Below are positions 1 to 7,500 of a DNA stretch of 11,253 nt, in pieces (within the stretch, counting starts at the first letter, position 1; every line of letters begins with the position of its first letter). The position numbers were made by a program, and so were the translations under genes. The DNA lies in the NCBI GenBank assembly GCA_041666685.1, contig JBAYGJ010000030.1, forward strand, positions 1 to 11,253, read 5' to 3'. This DNA comes from JBAYGJ01 sp041666685. GTDB lineage: Bacteria > Patescibacteriota > Patescibacteriia > UBA10025 > JAHIVO01. The notes beneath the pieces were generated by a model. It saw only the letters and a list, made by a program, of their open reading frames with translations, was not told the DNA's origin and did no database searches.

Positions 1-20
1 AATGGCATGCAATTGGATTT

Positions 21-51
21 ATGAGAAGGCAACCTGCGGTTTCCTTCTCAT
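21..51. other. Long hairpin, unknown role (possible structured leader RNA)
   Basis: Bases 21-29 (ATGAGAAGG) are perfectly complementary to 43-51 (CCTTCTCAT), and inside them AACC (31-34) pairs with GGTT (38-41) around the three-base loop TGC. The only interruption is a single C/T mismatch, so 13 of 14 positions pair. No T-run follows on either strand, so it is not a standard rho-independent terminator. It may be part of a structured RNA upstream of the M16 peptidase gene, or the end of something that began left of the window. I match it to no known RNA family. Confidence 0.55.
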
Positions 52-74
52 CAGCTCATCCTTCCCTGAGAGGT

Positions 75-115
75 ATCGCTCGCTCCGGGACCCACAAGAC
101 CCGTGAGCTCGCGAT
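75..115. other. Second long hairpin, unknown role
   Basis: ATCGC (75-79) pairs with GCGAT (111-115). After a symmetric TC/TC internal loop, GCTC (82-85) pairs with GAGC (105-108), and CGGG (86-89) pairs with CCCG (100-103) with one bulged T at 104. The apical loop is ACCCACAAGA. That gives 13 base pairs with a small defined internal loop, unlike random sequence, and it lies 24 bases from the hairpin at 21-51. No poly-T follows. Bases 116-183, up to the M16 start, are A+T-rich with a GATACT duplication at 125-136 but no promoter I can call with confidence. Confidence 0.5.
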
Positions 116-183
116 GATTTAGAAGATACTGATACTTTGGGACGCGTATGTGAATTAAATAAGTAATGACGAATTAACATTCT

Positions 184-1452
184 ATGTTCAAAAAATACGT
201 TTTGCCGAATAAGCTGAAAGTCCTCGTCGCACCAATGAAGGAGACCAAGGCTGTCACTGCACTGGTCCTCGTGAAAGTTGGTTCACGGTTTGAGCCGAAG
301 AATATCAACGGTTCTTCCCATTTTGTCGAGCATCTCATGTTCAAAGGCACTGAGCGCCGGCCAAATACACTGATCATTTCCCAGGAGCTGGACAGTATTG
401 GTGCGGATTATAACGCCTTCACGTCAAAAGACCATACGGGGTATTACATCAAGGCTGCGGTTCAACATCTGCCGTTGCTTCTGGACATGCTGTCTGACAT
501 GTTGTTCAATTCGAAATTCGACGGCGGGGAAATGGAGAAGGAACGCGGCGTCATCATCGAGGAAATAAACATGTATGAGGACAACCCGTTGATGTACATG
601 GAGGATTTATTTGAGGAAACGGTGTACGGTGACCACCCGCTCGGGTGGAATATCGCCGGTCCCCGAGAGGTGATCCGCAAGGTGACGCGTGATGAGCTGG
701 TCGGTTATTACCGCCGCCACTACCAGCCGGCGAATATGCTGCTGGTCCTGGCCGGCAATATTCCCGCCAAAGCCCAGGCACTGATAAAAAAATATTTCAG
801 CATCGCACCGAAAGAGAAATTCACTCCGGAAAAATTTGTCGCCGCGCCAATGGCCCAGGGCCAGTCGCATACCCGCGTCAAGCGAAAGGATACTGAACAG
901 GTCCAGATGGCGCTCGGCTTCCCGGCCTATTCGCTTTTTGACAAGCGGGTATATCCATTATCTTTGCTGTCGGTGATCATGGGCGGGAACATGAGTTCAC
1001 GGTTGTTCATCAATATCCGGGAGAAGCAGGGACTGTGTTATTTTATCAGGGCGTCGGTCAACGCCTATGAGGATACGGGGAGCCTGATGGTACAGGCGGG
1101 TTTGGATAAGAAGCGGATCAAGGAGGCGATCACGGCCATTCTTAATGAGTTGAAGCTGGCCAGGGACAAAGGCGTGACCACCGCGGAATTACGCAAAGCT
1201 AAAGATTACCTCAAAGGGAAACTGATCCTGGACTTGGAATCGTCAGAGAATGTTGCCGGCTGGATCGGCAAACAGGAGCTGCTCCGGAAAGAGGTTATCT
1301 CCCCGACTGAACAGATCAAACGGCTGGAAAAAGTTACCGTCGCCGATATTGCCGGCGTGTCCCGCGAACTGTTACGGTCGGATCGGGCCAACCTGGCCCT
1401 GATCGGGCCATACCAGGATGCCGGTGAATTTTCTCCGCTTTTAAAACTCTAG
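184..1452 (+). CDS. M16 family zinc metallopeptidase (processing-peptidase-like)
   Basis: This is a 422-residue peptidase of the M16 (pitrilysin/insulinase) clan, of the short M16B kind related to mitochondrial processing peptidase and bacterial PqqL/YmxG-type proteins. The inverted zinc motif HFVEH is at residues 46-50 (H46, E49 and H50). The distal glutamate ligand is most likely E126 in VIIEE, which gives the 75-residue spacing expected for the family. The second, non-catalytic lobe carries the conserved INIREKQGLCY segment (around 276-286), whose Arg-Tyr pair helps bind substrate. The catalytic residues look intact. There is no signal peptide, so a cytoplasmic location is likely and the substrate cannot be guessed. 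The ATG at 184 fits the family N-terminus (KxVLPNxLKVL). No Shine-Dalgarno precedes it. It ends with TAG, 43 bases before the AI-2E-family gene, so co-transcription is possible. Confidence 0.93.
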   Translation: MFKKYVLPNKLKVLVAPMKETKAVTALVLVKVGSRFEPKNINGSSHFVEHLMFKGTERRPNTLIISQELDSIGADYNAFTSKDHTGYYIKAAVQHLPLLLDMLSDMLFNSKFDGGEMEKERGVIIEEINMYEDNPLMYMEDLFEETVYGDHPLGWNIAGPREVIRKVTRDELVGYYRRHYQPANMLLVLAGNIPAKAQALIKKYFSIAPKEKFTPEKFVAAPMAQGQSHTRVKRKDTEQVQMALGFPAYSLFDKRVYPLSLLSVIMGGNMSSRLFINIREKQGLCYFIRASVNAYEDTGSLMVQAGLDKKRIKEAITAILNELKLARDKGVTTAELRKAKDYLKGKLILDLESSENVAGWIGKQELLRKEVISPTEQIKRLEKVTVADIAGVSRELLRSDRANLALIGPYQDAGEFSPLLKL

Positions 1453-1479
1453 CAAGTAGTGTATTATTTAACTATCAAA

Positions 1480-1485
1480 TGTAAT
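1480..1485 (+). promoter_or_regulatory. Possible -10 box for the AI-2E-family gene
   Basis: TGTAAT matches the TATAAT consensus at 5 of 6 positions and sits 10 bases before the ATG at 1496, the same close placement as the better promoters of rsmI and metG. No good -35 is present at the right distance, so the call is weak. TATTAT at 1462-1467 is an alternative. If real, the transcript would have a leader of only about 4 nt. Confidence 0.3.
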
Positions 1486-1495
1486 CCGGCCCATT

Positions 1496-2554
1496 ATGGC
1501 TGAAGACAACCGAAACGTAACTTTCAATATTGCCACTTCCACTATTTTCAAGGTGATTGCAGTTTTGGTTTTGTTGGCTTTGGTATATTTGCTCCGCGAC
1601 GTCATCCTCATCATCCTGGTGTCATTCATCCTCGCCAGTGCACTGAACCCGTGGGTCAATGCGCTCCAGCGCCGCCGTATCCCGAGGGTCCTGGCTACCG
1701 TGGTGATTTTTCTGGCATTTTTTGGGACGTTCGTCCTGGTGCTAGTGCTCCTCATCCCCCCGATTGCCACGCAGATTACCGACATTTCGAAAAATCTGCC
1801 CTCATATTACAACCGGATCATGACGGATTTTGAGAAATTCAAGGATTTTTCGCTGCAGCAAAACCTACTGAATTCATTGCAAAATTCATTGCAGTCACTG
1901 CAGTCAAATCTGGGCCAAACAACGGCCGGAGTTTTCAACACCGTTGCGAGCGTCTTCGGCGGTTTTATGTCTTTTGTCTTTATGGTTGTCATCACGTTTT
2001 ATATGCTGCTCGAGGAAAACGCCTTAAAGAAATTCGTTAAGTCCATCACCCCTTCGAAATATCAGCCATACCTCTTCCAGCTGCTGAATCGCTCGCAAGA
2101 CCGTTTGCGGCTGTGGCTGCGCGGCCAGCTGATCCTGTGCATCATTATCGGCTTCCTGGCCTGGCTTGGGTTGACGATTTTTGGAGTGAAATATTCCCTT
2201 GTTCTCGGGCTCTGGGCCGGACTGACGGAGTTTATCCCGTACCTCGGTCCGTTCCTCGGTGCCATCCCTGCTGTATTTATCGCCCTGACCACCGGCAGTT
2301 TCATGAAAGCTATCCTCGTTGTCGGCTGGTATATTATTATTCAGCAGCTGGAGAACCACCTGATCGTGCCGAAGGTAATGGAAAAAACCGTCGGTTTGAA
2401 TCCTCTCGTGGTGATCATTATCATGCTAGTCGGCGGCAAGCTGGCAGGTATGGTCGGAATATTATTGGCCGTACCCCTGGCACTCGTCATTAAAGTGTTT
2501 GCTGAGGACTTTTTCGCATTAAAAGAGTCGGAAGAAAATACTCTGGAAGCGTAG
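1496..2554 (+). CDS. AI-2E/PerM family transporter
   Basis: This is a 352-residue integral membrane protein of the AI-2E family (Pfam PF01594, also called PerM/UPF0118). About eight hydrophobic segments are visible: roughly 17-33, 35-52, 66-90, 152-172, 209-229, 232-266 (two), 270-284 and 302-335. The hydrophilic stretch between the third and fourth segments (about 91-150) is typical of the family. Diagnostic family motifs are EFIPYLGPFLGAIPA (245-259) and ENHLIVPKVM (286-295), followed by GLNPLVV (300-306). Family members have been linked to autoinducer-2 export, to Na+/H+ antiport and to general permease roles, so the substrate here is unknown. Residues 124-139 are a short Leu/Gln/Ser repeat encoded by near-tandem DNA. 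No Shine-Dalgarno precedes the ATG. A terminator follows the TAG stop. Confidence 0.92.
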   Translation: MAEDNRNVTFNIATSTIFKVIAVLVLLALVYLLRDVILIILVSFILASALNPWVNALQRRRIPRVLATVVIFLAFFGTFVLVLVLLIPPIATQITDISKNLPSYYNRIMTDFEKFKDFSLQQNLLNSLQNSLQSLQSNLGQTTAGVFNTVASVFGGFMSFVFMVVITFYMLLEENALKKFVKSITPSKYQPYLFQLLNRSQDRLRLWLRGQLILCIIIGFLAWLGLTIFGVKYSLVLGLWAGLTEFIPYLGPFLGAIPAVFIALTTGSFMKAILVVGWYIIIQQLENHLIVPKVMEKTVGLNPLVVIIIMLVGGKLAGMVGILLAVPLALVIKVFAEDFFALKESEENTLEA

Positions 2555-2563
2555 TTGCAATTT

Positions 2564-2595
2564 GCCGGCTCGCGTGGCGTCCGGTTGTTTTTTTT
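2564..2595 (+). terminator. Rho-independent terminator after the AI-2E-family gene
   Basis: CCGG (2565-2568) pairs with CCGG (2581-2584), and within it CGC (2571-2573) pairs with GCG (2577-2579) around a GTG loop. The hairpin is followed almost directly by eight T residues (2588-2595). It lies 10 bases after the AI-2E-family stop codon and just before the rsmI promoter, which supports independent transcription of rsmI. The stem has a small asymmetric internal loop. Confidence 0.65.
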
Positions 2596-2599
2596 GGAT

Positions 2600-2628
2600 T
2601 TCACGTCATGCGTATAAATTGATATACT
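2600..2628 (+). promoter_or_regulatory. rsmI promoter, predicted leaderless
   Basis: The -35 is TTCACG (2600-2605, 4 of 6 consensus), followed by a 17-bp spacer and the -10 TATACT (2623-2628, 5 of 6), which is preceded by TGA (2620-2622) to make an extended -10. The usual start point seven bases after the -10 is 2635, which is the A of the rsmI ATG. GAGG at 2629-2632 is only two bases from the ATG, too close to act as a Shine-Dalgarno. Confidence 0.65.
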
Positions 2629-2634
2629 GAGGAC

Positions 2635-3315
2635 ATGTCTAAACTCTACGTGGTCGCCACGCCAATCGGAAACCTCGAGGATATTACCCAGCGCGCCCTG
2701 CGCATTCTGGCTGAAGTTGATTTTATCGTGTGCGAGGATACGCGGCATAGTTTGGAAATGCTGAACTATTTCAAAATCAAAAAATCTTTGATTTCATACC
2801 ACCAGCATTCACAGGTGCAGAAGGTGGACCATATTATTGATTTGTTGAAACAGGGCAAGAACATCGCCATGGTTTCTGATGCAGGCACGCCAGGATTGTC
2901 TGACCCGGGCGGCGTATTGATTGAAGCGGTACTTGAGGAGCTGGGCAAAGAAGTTGAGATTATACCTATACCCGGACCAACTGCACTCACTGCAATAATT
3001 TCAGTGGCTGGTGTGCCAACCGACCGGTTTTTATTTCTCGGATTCTTGCCGCACAAGAAAGGCAGGCAGACGTTATTCCAGGAAATAAAGGATTCCGAAC
3101 GCACAGTGATTTTTTACGAATCCACTCACAGGATTATTAAAGCGTTGACGAGTTTGGCCGAAGTGTTGGAACCCGAACGCAGGATTGTCGTCGGCCGAGA
3201 ACTGACAAAGAAGTTCGAAACTATTTACCGCGGCACTGCGCAGGAAGTATTGAAACTGCTAGAAACAGGCGAAACGCGGGGAGAGTTTGTGGTGGTGGTG
3301 GAGGGGATAAAATAG
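2635..3315 (+). CDS. rsmI: 16S rRNA (cytidine(1402)-2'-O)-methyltransferase RsmI
   Basis: RsmI uses S-adenosylmethionine to 2'-O-methylate C1402 of 16S rRNA in the decoding centre, tuning start-codon selection and fidelity. The 226-residue protein has the tetrapyrrole-methylase-like fold with all landmark motifs: VATPIGNLEDITQRAL (7-22), CEDTRHS (33-39), SDAGTPGLSDPG (81-92), PIPGPTALTAIISVAG (111-126), FLFLGFLPHKKGRQ (132-145), FYESTHRI (160-167) and GRELTKKFE (187-195). Many RsmI proteins carry a further C-terminal domain of about 50-60 residues. Here the protein ends soon after GEFVVVVEG, so it is a minimal version with the catalytic domain complete. It starts a probable two-gene unit with the HAD hydrolase three bases downstream. 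The stop is TAG. Confidence 0.96.
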   Translation: MSKLYVVATPIGNLEDITQRALRILAEVDFIVCEDTRHSLEMLNYFKIKKSLISYHQHSQVQKVDHIIDLLKQGKNIAMVSDAGTPGLSDPGGVLIEAVLEELGKEVEIIPIPGPTALTAIISVAGVPTDRFLFLGFLPHKKGRQTLFQEIKDSERTVIFYESTHRIIKALTSLAEVLEPERRIVVGRELTKKFETIYRGTAQEVLKLLETGETRGEFVVVVEGIK

Positions 3316-3318
3316 TTT

Positions 3319-4152
3319 ATGAAAAATGTAACAGATGTTTTTTTTGACGTGGATTATACCATTGCGGATTTTGGTCCAGCACAACGACAGGCGCTGGACG
3401 TGATGGTGGTGAAATATGGTCGTGACTTCACTGAGCATTTCGGCCTGTTGTTCCATACTATTTTAGAGGGTTTACGCGCGAAGCAGGGACATTGGGATGC
3501 TGTACCGGGCGGGCAGGCTGCTTATCTGTCGTTACGGGAGCGCATGACCGGATTGGTGCCAAGTGAAAAACCGCAGATTTGGAGCCGGGAATTGTACGCA
3601 TTATTAGCTGGTGAATATGTGGGTAAGCCCTTGACGCCGGTGGCGTGCTTGGAGGTGGCGGAGACGTATTGGTCTGCCTGTGCGGATTTTTGTCGGCCGT
3701 TTTCTGACGCAGTTACGTTGGCTGCTGCGTTGGAGCGGCGTGGTGTTCGCTATCATTTTTTTACCAGCTCTGATTTTAGATTGGTGTTTCGTAATGGACA
3801 ATGGCAATATGACCCGGTATATTCGGAAGAGAAAAAACTGCCGCGTATTTTACGTTTGGGTAAGTTTGGCGTCCATCCGACCAGTATTTCCATCGGCGAC
3901 CCGATTGATAAGCCTGAATTAGAGTTTTACCGCAAGGTCCTGGCAACCGCCGAGCAAATGTCCAAGGCCACCATAGATGTTCGACAGTGCATGTTTATCG
4001 GCGATTCATTTGCCGGTGACGTGCAGGTTCCCGTGGAAAGATTGGGCGCCAATTTTGGATTTTGGCTGCAGCGCGATAAACCGGCTTGCCAAATTAGCGA
4101 AAAGATACGTTCTGTCTCATCATTAGATGAAATTCAAATTTATCTTGAATAA
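3319..4152 (+). CDS. HAD superfamily hydrolase
   Basis: This 277-residue protein shows the four haloacid dehalogenase-type motifs. Motif I is DVDYT, with the nucleophile D10 and acid/base D12. Motif II is the threonine of HFFTSSD (T149). Motif III is a lysine in EEKKLP (K172 or K173). Motif IV is MFIGDSFAGD, with D229 and D234 as Mg2+ ligands. The approximately 130 residues between motifs I and II form a cap inserted at the C1 position, consistent with a small-molecule phosphatase. The substrate cannot be read from the sequence. The start is three bases after the rsmI stop. GGAGGGG at 3300-3306, inside the end of rsmI, is 12 bases away, long for a Shine-Dalgarno, so translational coupling is likely. 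No terminator follows. Read-through could continue into the small zinc-ribbon gene. The stop is TAA. Confidence 0.88.
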   Translation: MKNVTDVFFDVDYTIADFGPAQRQALDVMVVKYGRDFTEHFGLLFHTILEGLRAKQGHWDAVPGGQAAYLSLRERMTGLVPSEKPQIWSRELYALLAGEYVGKPLTPVACLEVAETYWSACADFCRPFSDAVTLAAALERRGVRYHFFTSSDFRLVFRNGQWQYDPVYSEEKKLPRILRLGKFGVHPTSISIGDPIDKPELEFYRKVLATAEQMSKATIDVRQCMFIGDSFAGDVQVPVERLGANFGFWLQRDKPACQISEKIRSVSSLDEIQIYLE

Positions 4153-4181
4153 ATATTACTGATTTACCATGGGAGGGGGGG

Positions 4182-4211
4182 TTGACACGTCTGATGGTTT
4201 TTGGGTAGACT
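4182..4211 (+). promoter_or_regulatory. Promoter of the small CxxC protein
   Basis: A perfect -35 TTGACA (4182-4187) is followed by an 18-bp spacer and the -10 TAGACT (4206-4211, 4 of 6). The expected start is near 4218, giving a leader of about 36 nt that contains the Shine-Dalgarno. A G-run (G3-A-G7, 4171-4181) abuts the -35 directly. Confidence 0.6.
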
Positions 4212-4242
4212 GATTTGAATATTGGTTCTTTCAAGTTTTTAC

Positions 4243-4248
4243 AGGAGG
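4243..4248 (+). promoter_or_regulatory. Perfect Shine-Dalgarno deciding the start at 4254
   Basis: AGGAGG lies five bases before the ATG at 4254, the optimal distance. It rules out the in-frame TTG at 4215 as the start, because that codon sits before the ribosome binding site and at or before the predicted transcription start. Confidence 0.85.
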
Positions 4249-4253
4249 TTTCC

Positions 4254-4433
4254 ATGTCTCAGTATGTGCCTCAGACTCCGGTGGAAATCTGCGATACGTG
4301 CGGGTTTTGGAAGAGTGTCAATTTTATGACACGTCAGGATGGAAGCATATTCCGTCCCTGTGAAACCTGCCCGGTGAGTGCGGCAAAGAATGACTCGGTG
4401 TTGGGTTCAAAGCCATTCCAGCAACCGGCCTGA
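4254..4433 (+). CDS. Small double-CxxC (zinc-ribbon-like) protein, unknown function
   Basis: This is a 59-residue protein that I do not recognise as a named family. Two CxxC pairs, CDTC (C13, C16) and CETC (C36, C39), are separated by 19 residues, which is the geometry of a small zinc ribbon or zinc knuckle. The second half after C39 is polar and probably disordered (NDSVLGSKPFQQPA at the end). It has no signal peptide or membrane segment. It has the best expression signals of the plus-strand genes: consensus -35, perfect Shine-Dalgarno, ATG start and a dedicated terminator, which suggests substantial expression as a single-gene transcript. It is the only gene here ending in TGA. It could bind zinc structurally, a nucleic acid or the ribosome, but nothing in the sequence decides between these. 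The gene call is well supported; the function is not. Confidence 0.82.
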   Translation: MSQYVPQTPVEICDTCGFWKSVNFMTRQDGSIFRPCETCPVSAAKNDSVLGSKPFQQPA

Positions 4434-4458
4434 TCTGTACGATTTTTTCTTCCACGCT

Positions 4459-4482
4459 AAAACCACCAAATGGTGGTTTTTT
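4459..4482 (+). terminator. Terminator after the small CxxC gene (probably bidirectional)
   Basis: AAAACCACC (4459-4467) pairs with GGTGGTTTT (4472-4480) around a four-base loop, with six T residues at 4477-4482. The A-run on the left arm gives a T-run on the minus strand too, so it can also back up termination of purL coming from the right. Confidence 0.88.
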
Positions 4483-4489
4483 AATAAAT

Positions 4490-4519
4490 AAAAAAATCCC
4501 CGGTACGGATGTACCGGGG
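4490..4519 (-). terminator. purL terminator
   Basis: CCCCGGTAC (4498-4506) pairs perfectly with GTACCGGGG (4511-4519) around a four-base loop. Read on the minus strand, the hairpin is followed by one A and then seven T (complement of the A-run 4490-4496). It lies 27 bases beyond the purL stop. With the hairpin at 4459-4482 it forms a convergent terminator pair. Confidence 0.92.
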
Positions 4520-4546
4520 TTGTATTTGTGAAGAATGAAAATCCTC

Positions 4547-7500
4547 CTATTTGTTTTGCATACACCAGGTGTATGCGTTTTGAAAGAACGTGAGCCACGG
4601 GGACGCGAGGAGCTGTTGCTTCATCTCTCGCGGTAGGTAATGCCACTGCCAGAGCAGGAAAGCCCGCTCGGGATGGGGCATGATGGCCAGATGGCGACCA
4701 TCAGGCGAACAGAGCCCGGCAATCCCATCAGGTGAACCGTTCGGGTTGAATGGGTATTGCTCGGTCGGATTACCGTCGCTTCCGATGTAACGCAACGGCA
4801 CCAGATTCTGTTCTATGACATGGCGTGCCACTTCCGGGTCAGGGAAGTAGGCGCGACCTTCGCCATGCGCCACATGGACGCCGAGTATTGATCCGGTCAT
4901 GCCTTTGAACATGATCGCCGGACTGTCCGGAATAGCGACTGTCGCCCAGCGAGAGTCAAATCGCCCCGACAGGTTACGGATGAAACGCGGTTGCTGCTCG
5001 ACTGGCAATCCGGCGAGAGGCACGATGCCGGCCAATGTCATCCATTGGCAGCCATTGCAAACCCCCAATGAGAAGGTGTCCGGCCGGGTGAAGAAGTCGT
5101 CGAACATCTTCAATAACGTCGGATTCAGCAGAGCGGTCATAGCCCAGCCTTTGCCTGCGTCCAGGACGTCGGCATAGGAGAAACCGCCGACGATAGCCAT
5201 GCCACGGAAACGGTCGAAATTAGTCAGCCGTCCTTTCAACAGGTCAGTCATGGTGACGTCCCATGGCTTGAATCCCGCTAATTCGAATGCTGAGGTCATT
5301 TCACGGTCGCCGTTGCTACCTTCTTCACGCAGAATGATCACTTCCGGCTTGTTCTCCTGATTGAGGAAAATAGCCGGAGTTTTTTCTGGCGTGAAAGATA
5401 AGCGATAGGCTGCGGGAAGCTTGCCGTGGTTGGCAGCTTGCTGCAAGGACACGCAACGATCCATCTGCTCCTGCTCGAGCCGGTCACTAGTTGCTTCCCA
5501 CCAGTTAAGCAAGCGTCGGGTGTGGACGCGCAATTGGTTTTTGCCGCCCTGCCTGACGATGAACCACAGCTCGGGTGTAGTCGTGCCAAGTATGGAAACC
5601 GGGAGATCCGCCAGTTCGTTGAGAATTTCGGTTTCGTTGGCGGGCAAGTACTCGATAACTGCACCGGCTTCTTCTGCGAACAATTGGCGTTCCAATGACA
5701 CACTCGTCCCCAAGTTGACTTGGAGACCGCACCATCCTGACACGGCCATTTCTGCAAGCGTGGTGACCAGCCCACCGTCGCTGATATCATGCCCGGACAG
5801 GATTAATTCGCGATCGATCAGGCGCTGGATGGCCAGGAACAGAGCGGCTAACCTATCCGGATGCTCGATGTCCGGGCTTTGGTTGCCGATCTGTCCCAGG
5901 GTTTGGGCAAATGCACTCCCGCCAAGACGGTGAGCACCGCCAGACAGGTCGATATGCAGAAGTTTTGACTTGCCCGGCATCTTTATGTCGGGTGTCACTT
6001 TCTTCGTTATATCGTCCATCGTGGCGTAGGCTGACACCACCATGGTCAGCGGAGCTTTGACTAATTCGTTGCCGACCATGACTGACATGGACAAGCTGTC
6101 CTTGCCGCCGTCAGCCGCGATGCCGAGAGCGATCATGGCGTCAGCCATGGATTCAGCGGCATCCACGAGCCGGGCACCTTCGCCTGGCAATTTTGCCGCG
6201 CCCATCCAGTTGACCGACGATTTGATATCCACGAGGCCACTGATTTTTGCGAACATAATGTTCGTCAGGGCCTCGGACACGGACATGCGCGCGCCTGCTT
6301 CCGGATTGACCAGCATTTTGATAGGTTGTTCACCGATGCTGGTCGCGCCACCCCGCAGGTCGAGATGACTCATAGCTATGACGCCGTAGTCGGACACCGG
6401 TAGTTGGAGCGGCCCGCAGCATGACTGTTGGGCCACCAGGCCGGTTACGCTCCGGTCCACCTTGTGTACGAGATATCCTTTGGATCCGACCGTCGGCAAA
6501 CATAGTACATTACGTACTGCGTCAGCCAGATCGAGATCAGTCGGGATAACCAGCGGAGTCAGTTTCCGTGGTATGCGCGTCAGGATGAACGACTTCTGAG
6601 GAATGCCGCTCAGCGTTTGTGACAGGTCAAGGTCGACAGACGTGACACCTGTCCTGTCATTTACGACTATCACGCGTCCATCACCGGTGATCTTACCGAC
6701 AATGTCGCACGGCACTTTTTCGCGTTCGCAGATGGCTTTGAAATCATCGATCCGGTCAGACCAGATCAGGATCCCGTAGCTTTCCTGGAACTCGGCGCAC
6801 CAGATTTCTATGTCAGCCAGGGTTGGGTCACCCAACGTGATGCGATCGAGACGAATACGGCCACCCGCCGGATCAAGCAGTTCGCTCAATACATTGGACG
6901 GACCGCCGGCGCCTTGGTCATGGATACTGGCAATCGGATTGCCTTGATCCATTTCCACGCAGGCGCGGATGACGCGGAATGTTTTCTGTCCCATCTCCGC
7001 ATCGCCCCGTTGGACTGAATCGAATTCCAGTTTGGCGTTCTGGTTTGCACCGGAGGCCAGACTGGACATGGCGCCGCCGCCGAAACCGATCCGATAGGCC
7101 GGTCCACCAATGCGGACGACGAGCATACCGGGTCTGGGATCCTCCTTCTCGACGTGCGTGTCGTTGATCAATCCGATACCGCCGGTAAAGAGGATCGGCT
7201 TGATGTATTCGTACCGTTCGCCGTCTGGCAAACGGAGTCCGAAACTGCGGGTATACCCCACGACCAGCGGTTCGCCATACTTGTTGCCATAATCTTTGGC
7301 TCCATAGGAACCTTTGATGATGACATTCAGCGGCGATTCGTATTGCGTCGGGTAAGTAAGCGACCTGTCTTCACCAGGAATCCAGTAGTCAGGCAGGTTG
7401 AGACAGCCGAACGCGTATCCGACGGTCGCGGCCACGGTGAGTGAGCCCCGGCCGGTGGCGTTGTTATCGCGCTGGCGTCCGCCGGTGCCTGTTTCGGCGC

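Noticed and set aside
21..51. Terminator of a gene left of the window
   Set aside because: The stem is strong but there is no T-run on either strand.
61..120. A TPP riboswitch, suggested by CTGAGA at 66-71
   Set aside because: The rest of the conserved core (the ACCTGATCTGG-type segment and the GGATAATGCC-type segment) is absent, and the downstream gene is a peptidase.
1496..2554. Quorum-sensing (autoinducer-2) export system
   Set aside because: There is no luxS, lsr or other signalling gene in the window, and the family name does not establish the substrate.
4215..4433. A longer 72-residue version of the small CxxC protein starting at TTG 4215
   Set aside because: The start would lie ahead of the perfect Shine-Dalgarno (4243-4248) and before the predicted transcription start, whereas ATG 4254 is ideally spaced.
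4431..4460. TGA read as glycine or tryptophan (recoded genome), extending the small protein to the TAA at 4458
   Set aside because: No other gene contains an in-frame TGA, the extension would be only nine codons ending against the terminator, and normal stops explain everything.
4407..4646. A 79-codon minus-strand frame crossing the end of purL and both terminators
   Set aside because: It begins inside purL in another frame, spans two strong terminators and has no family resemblance.
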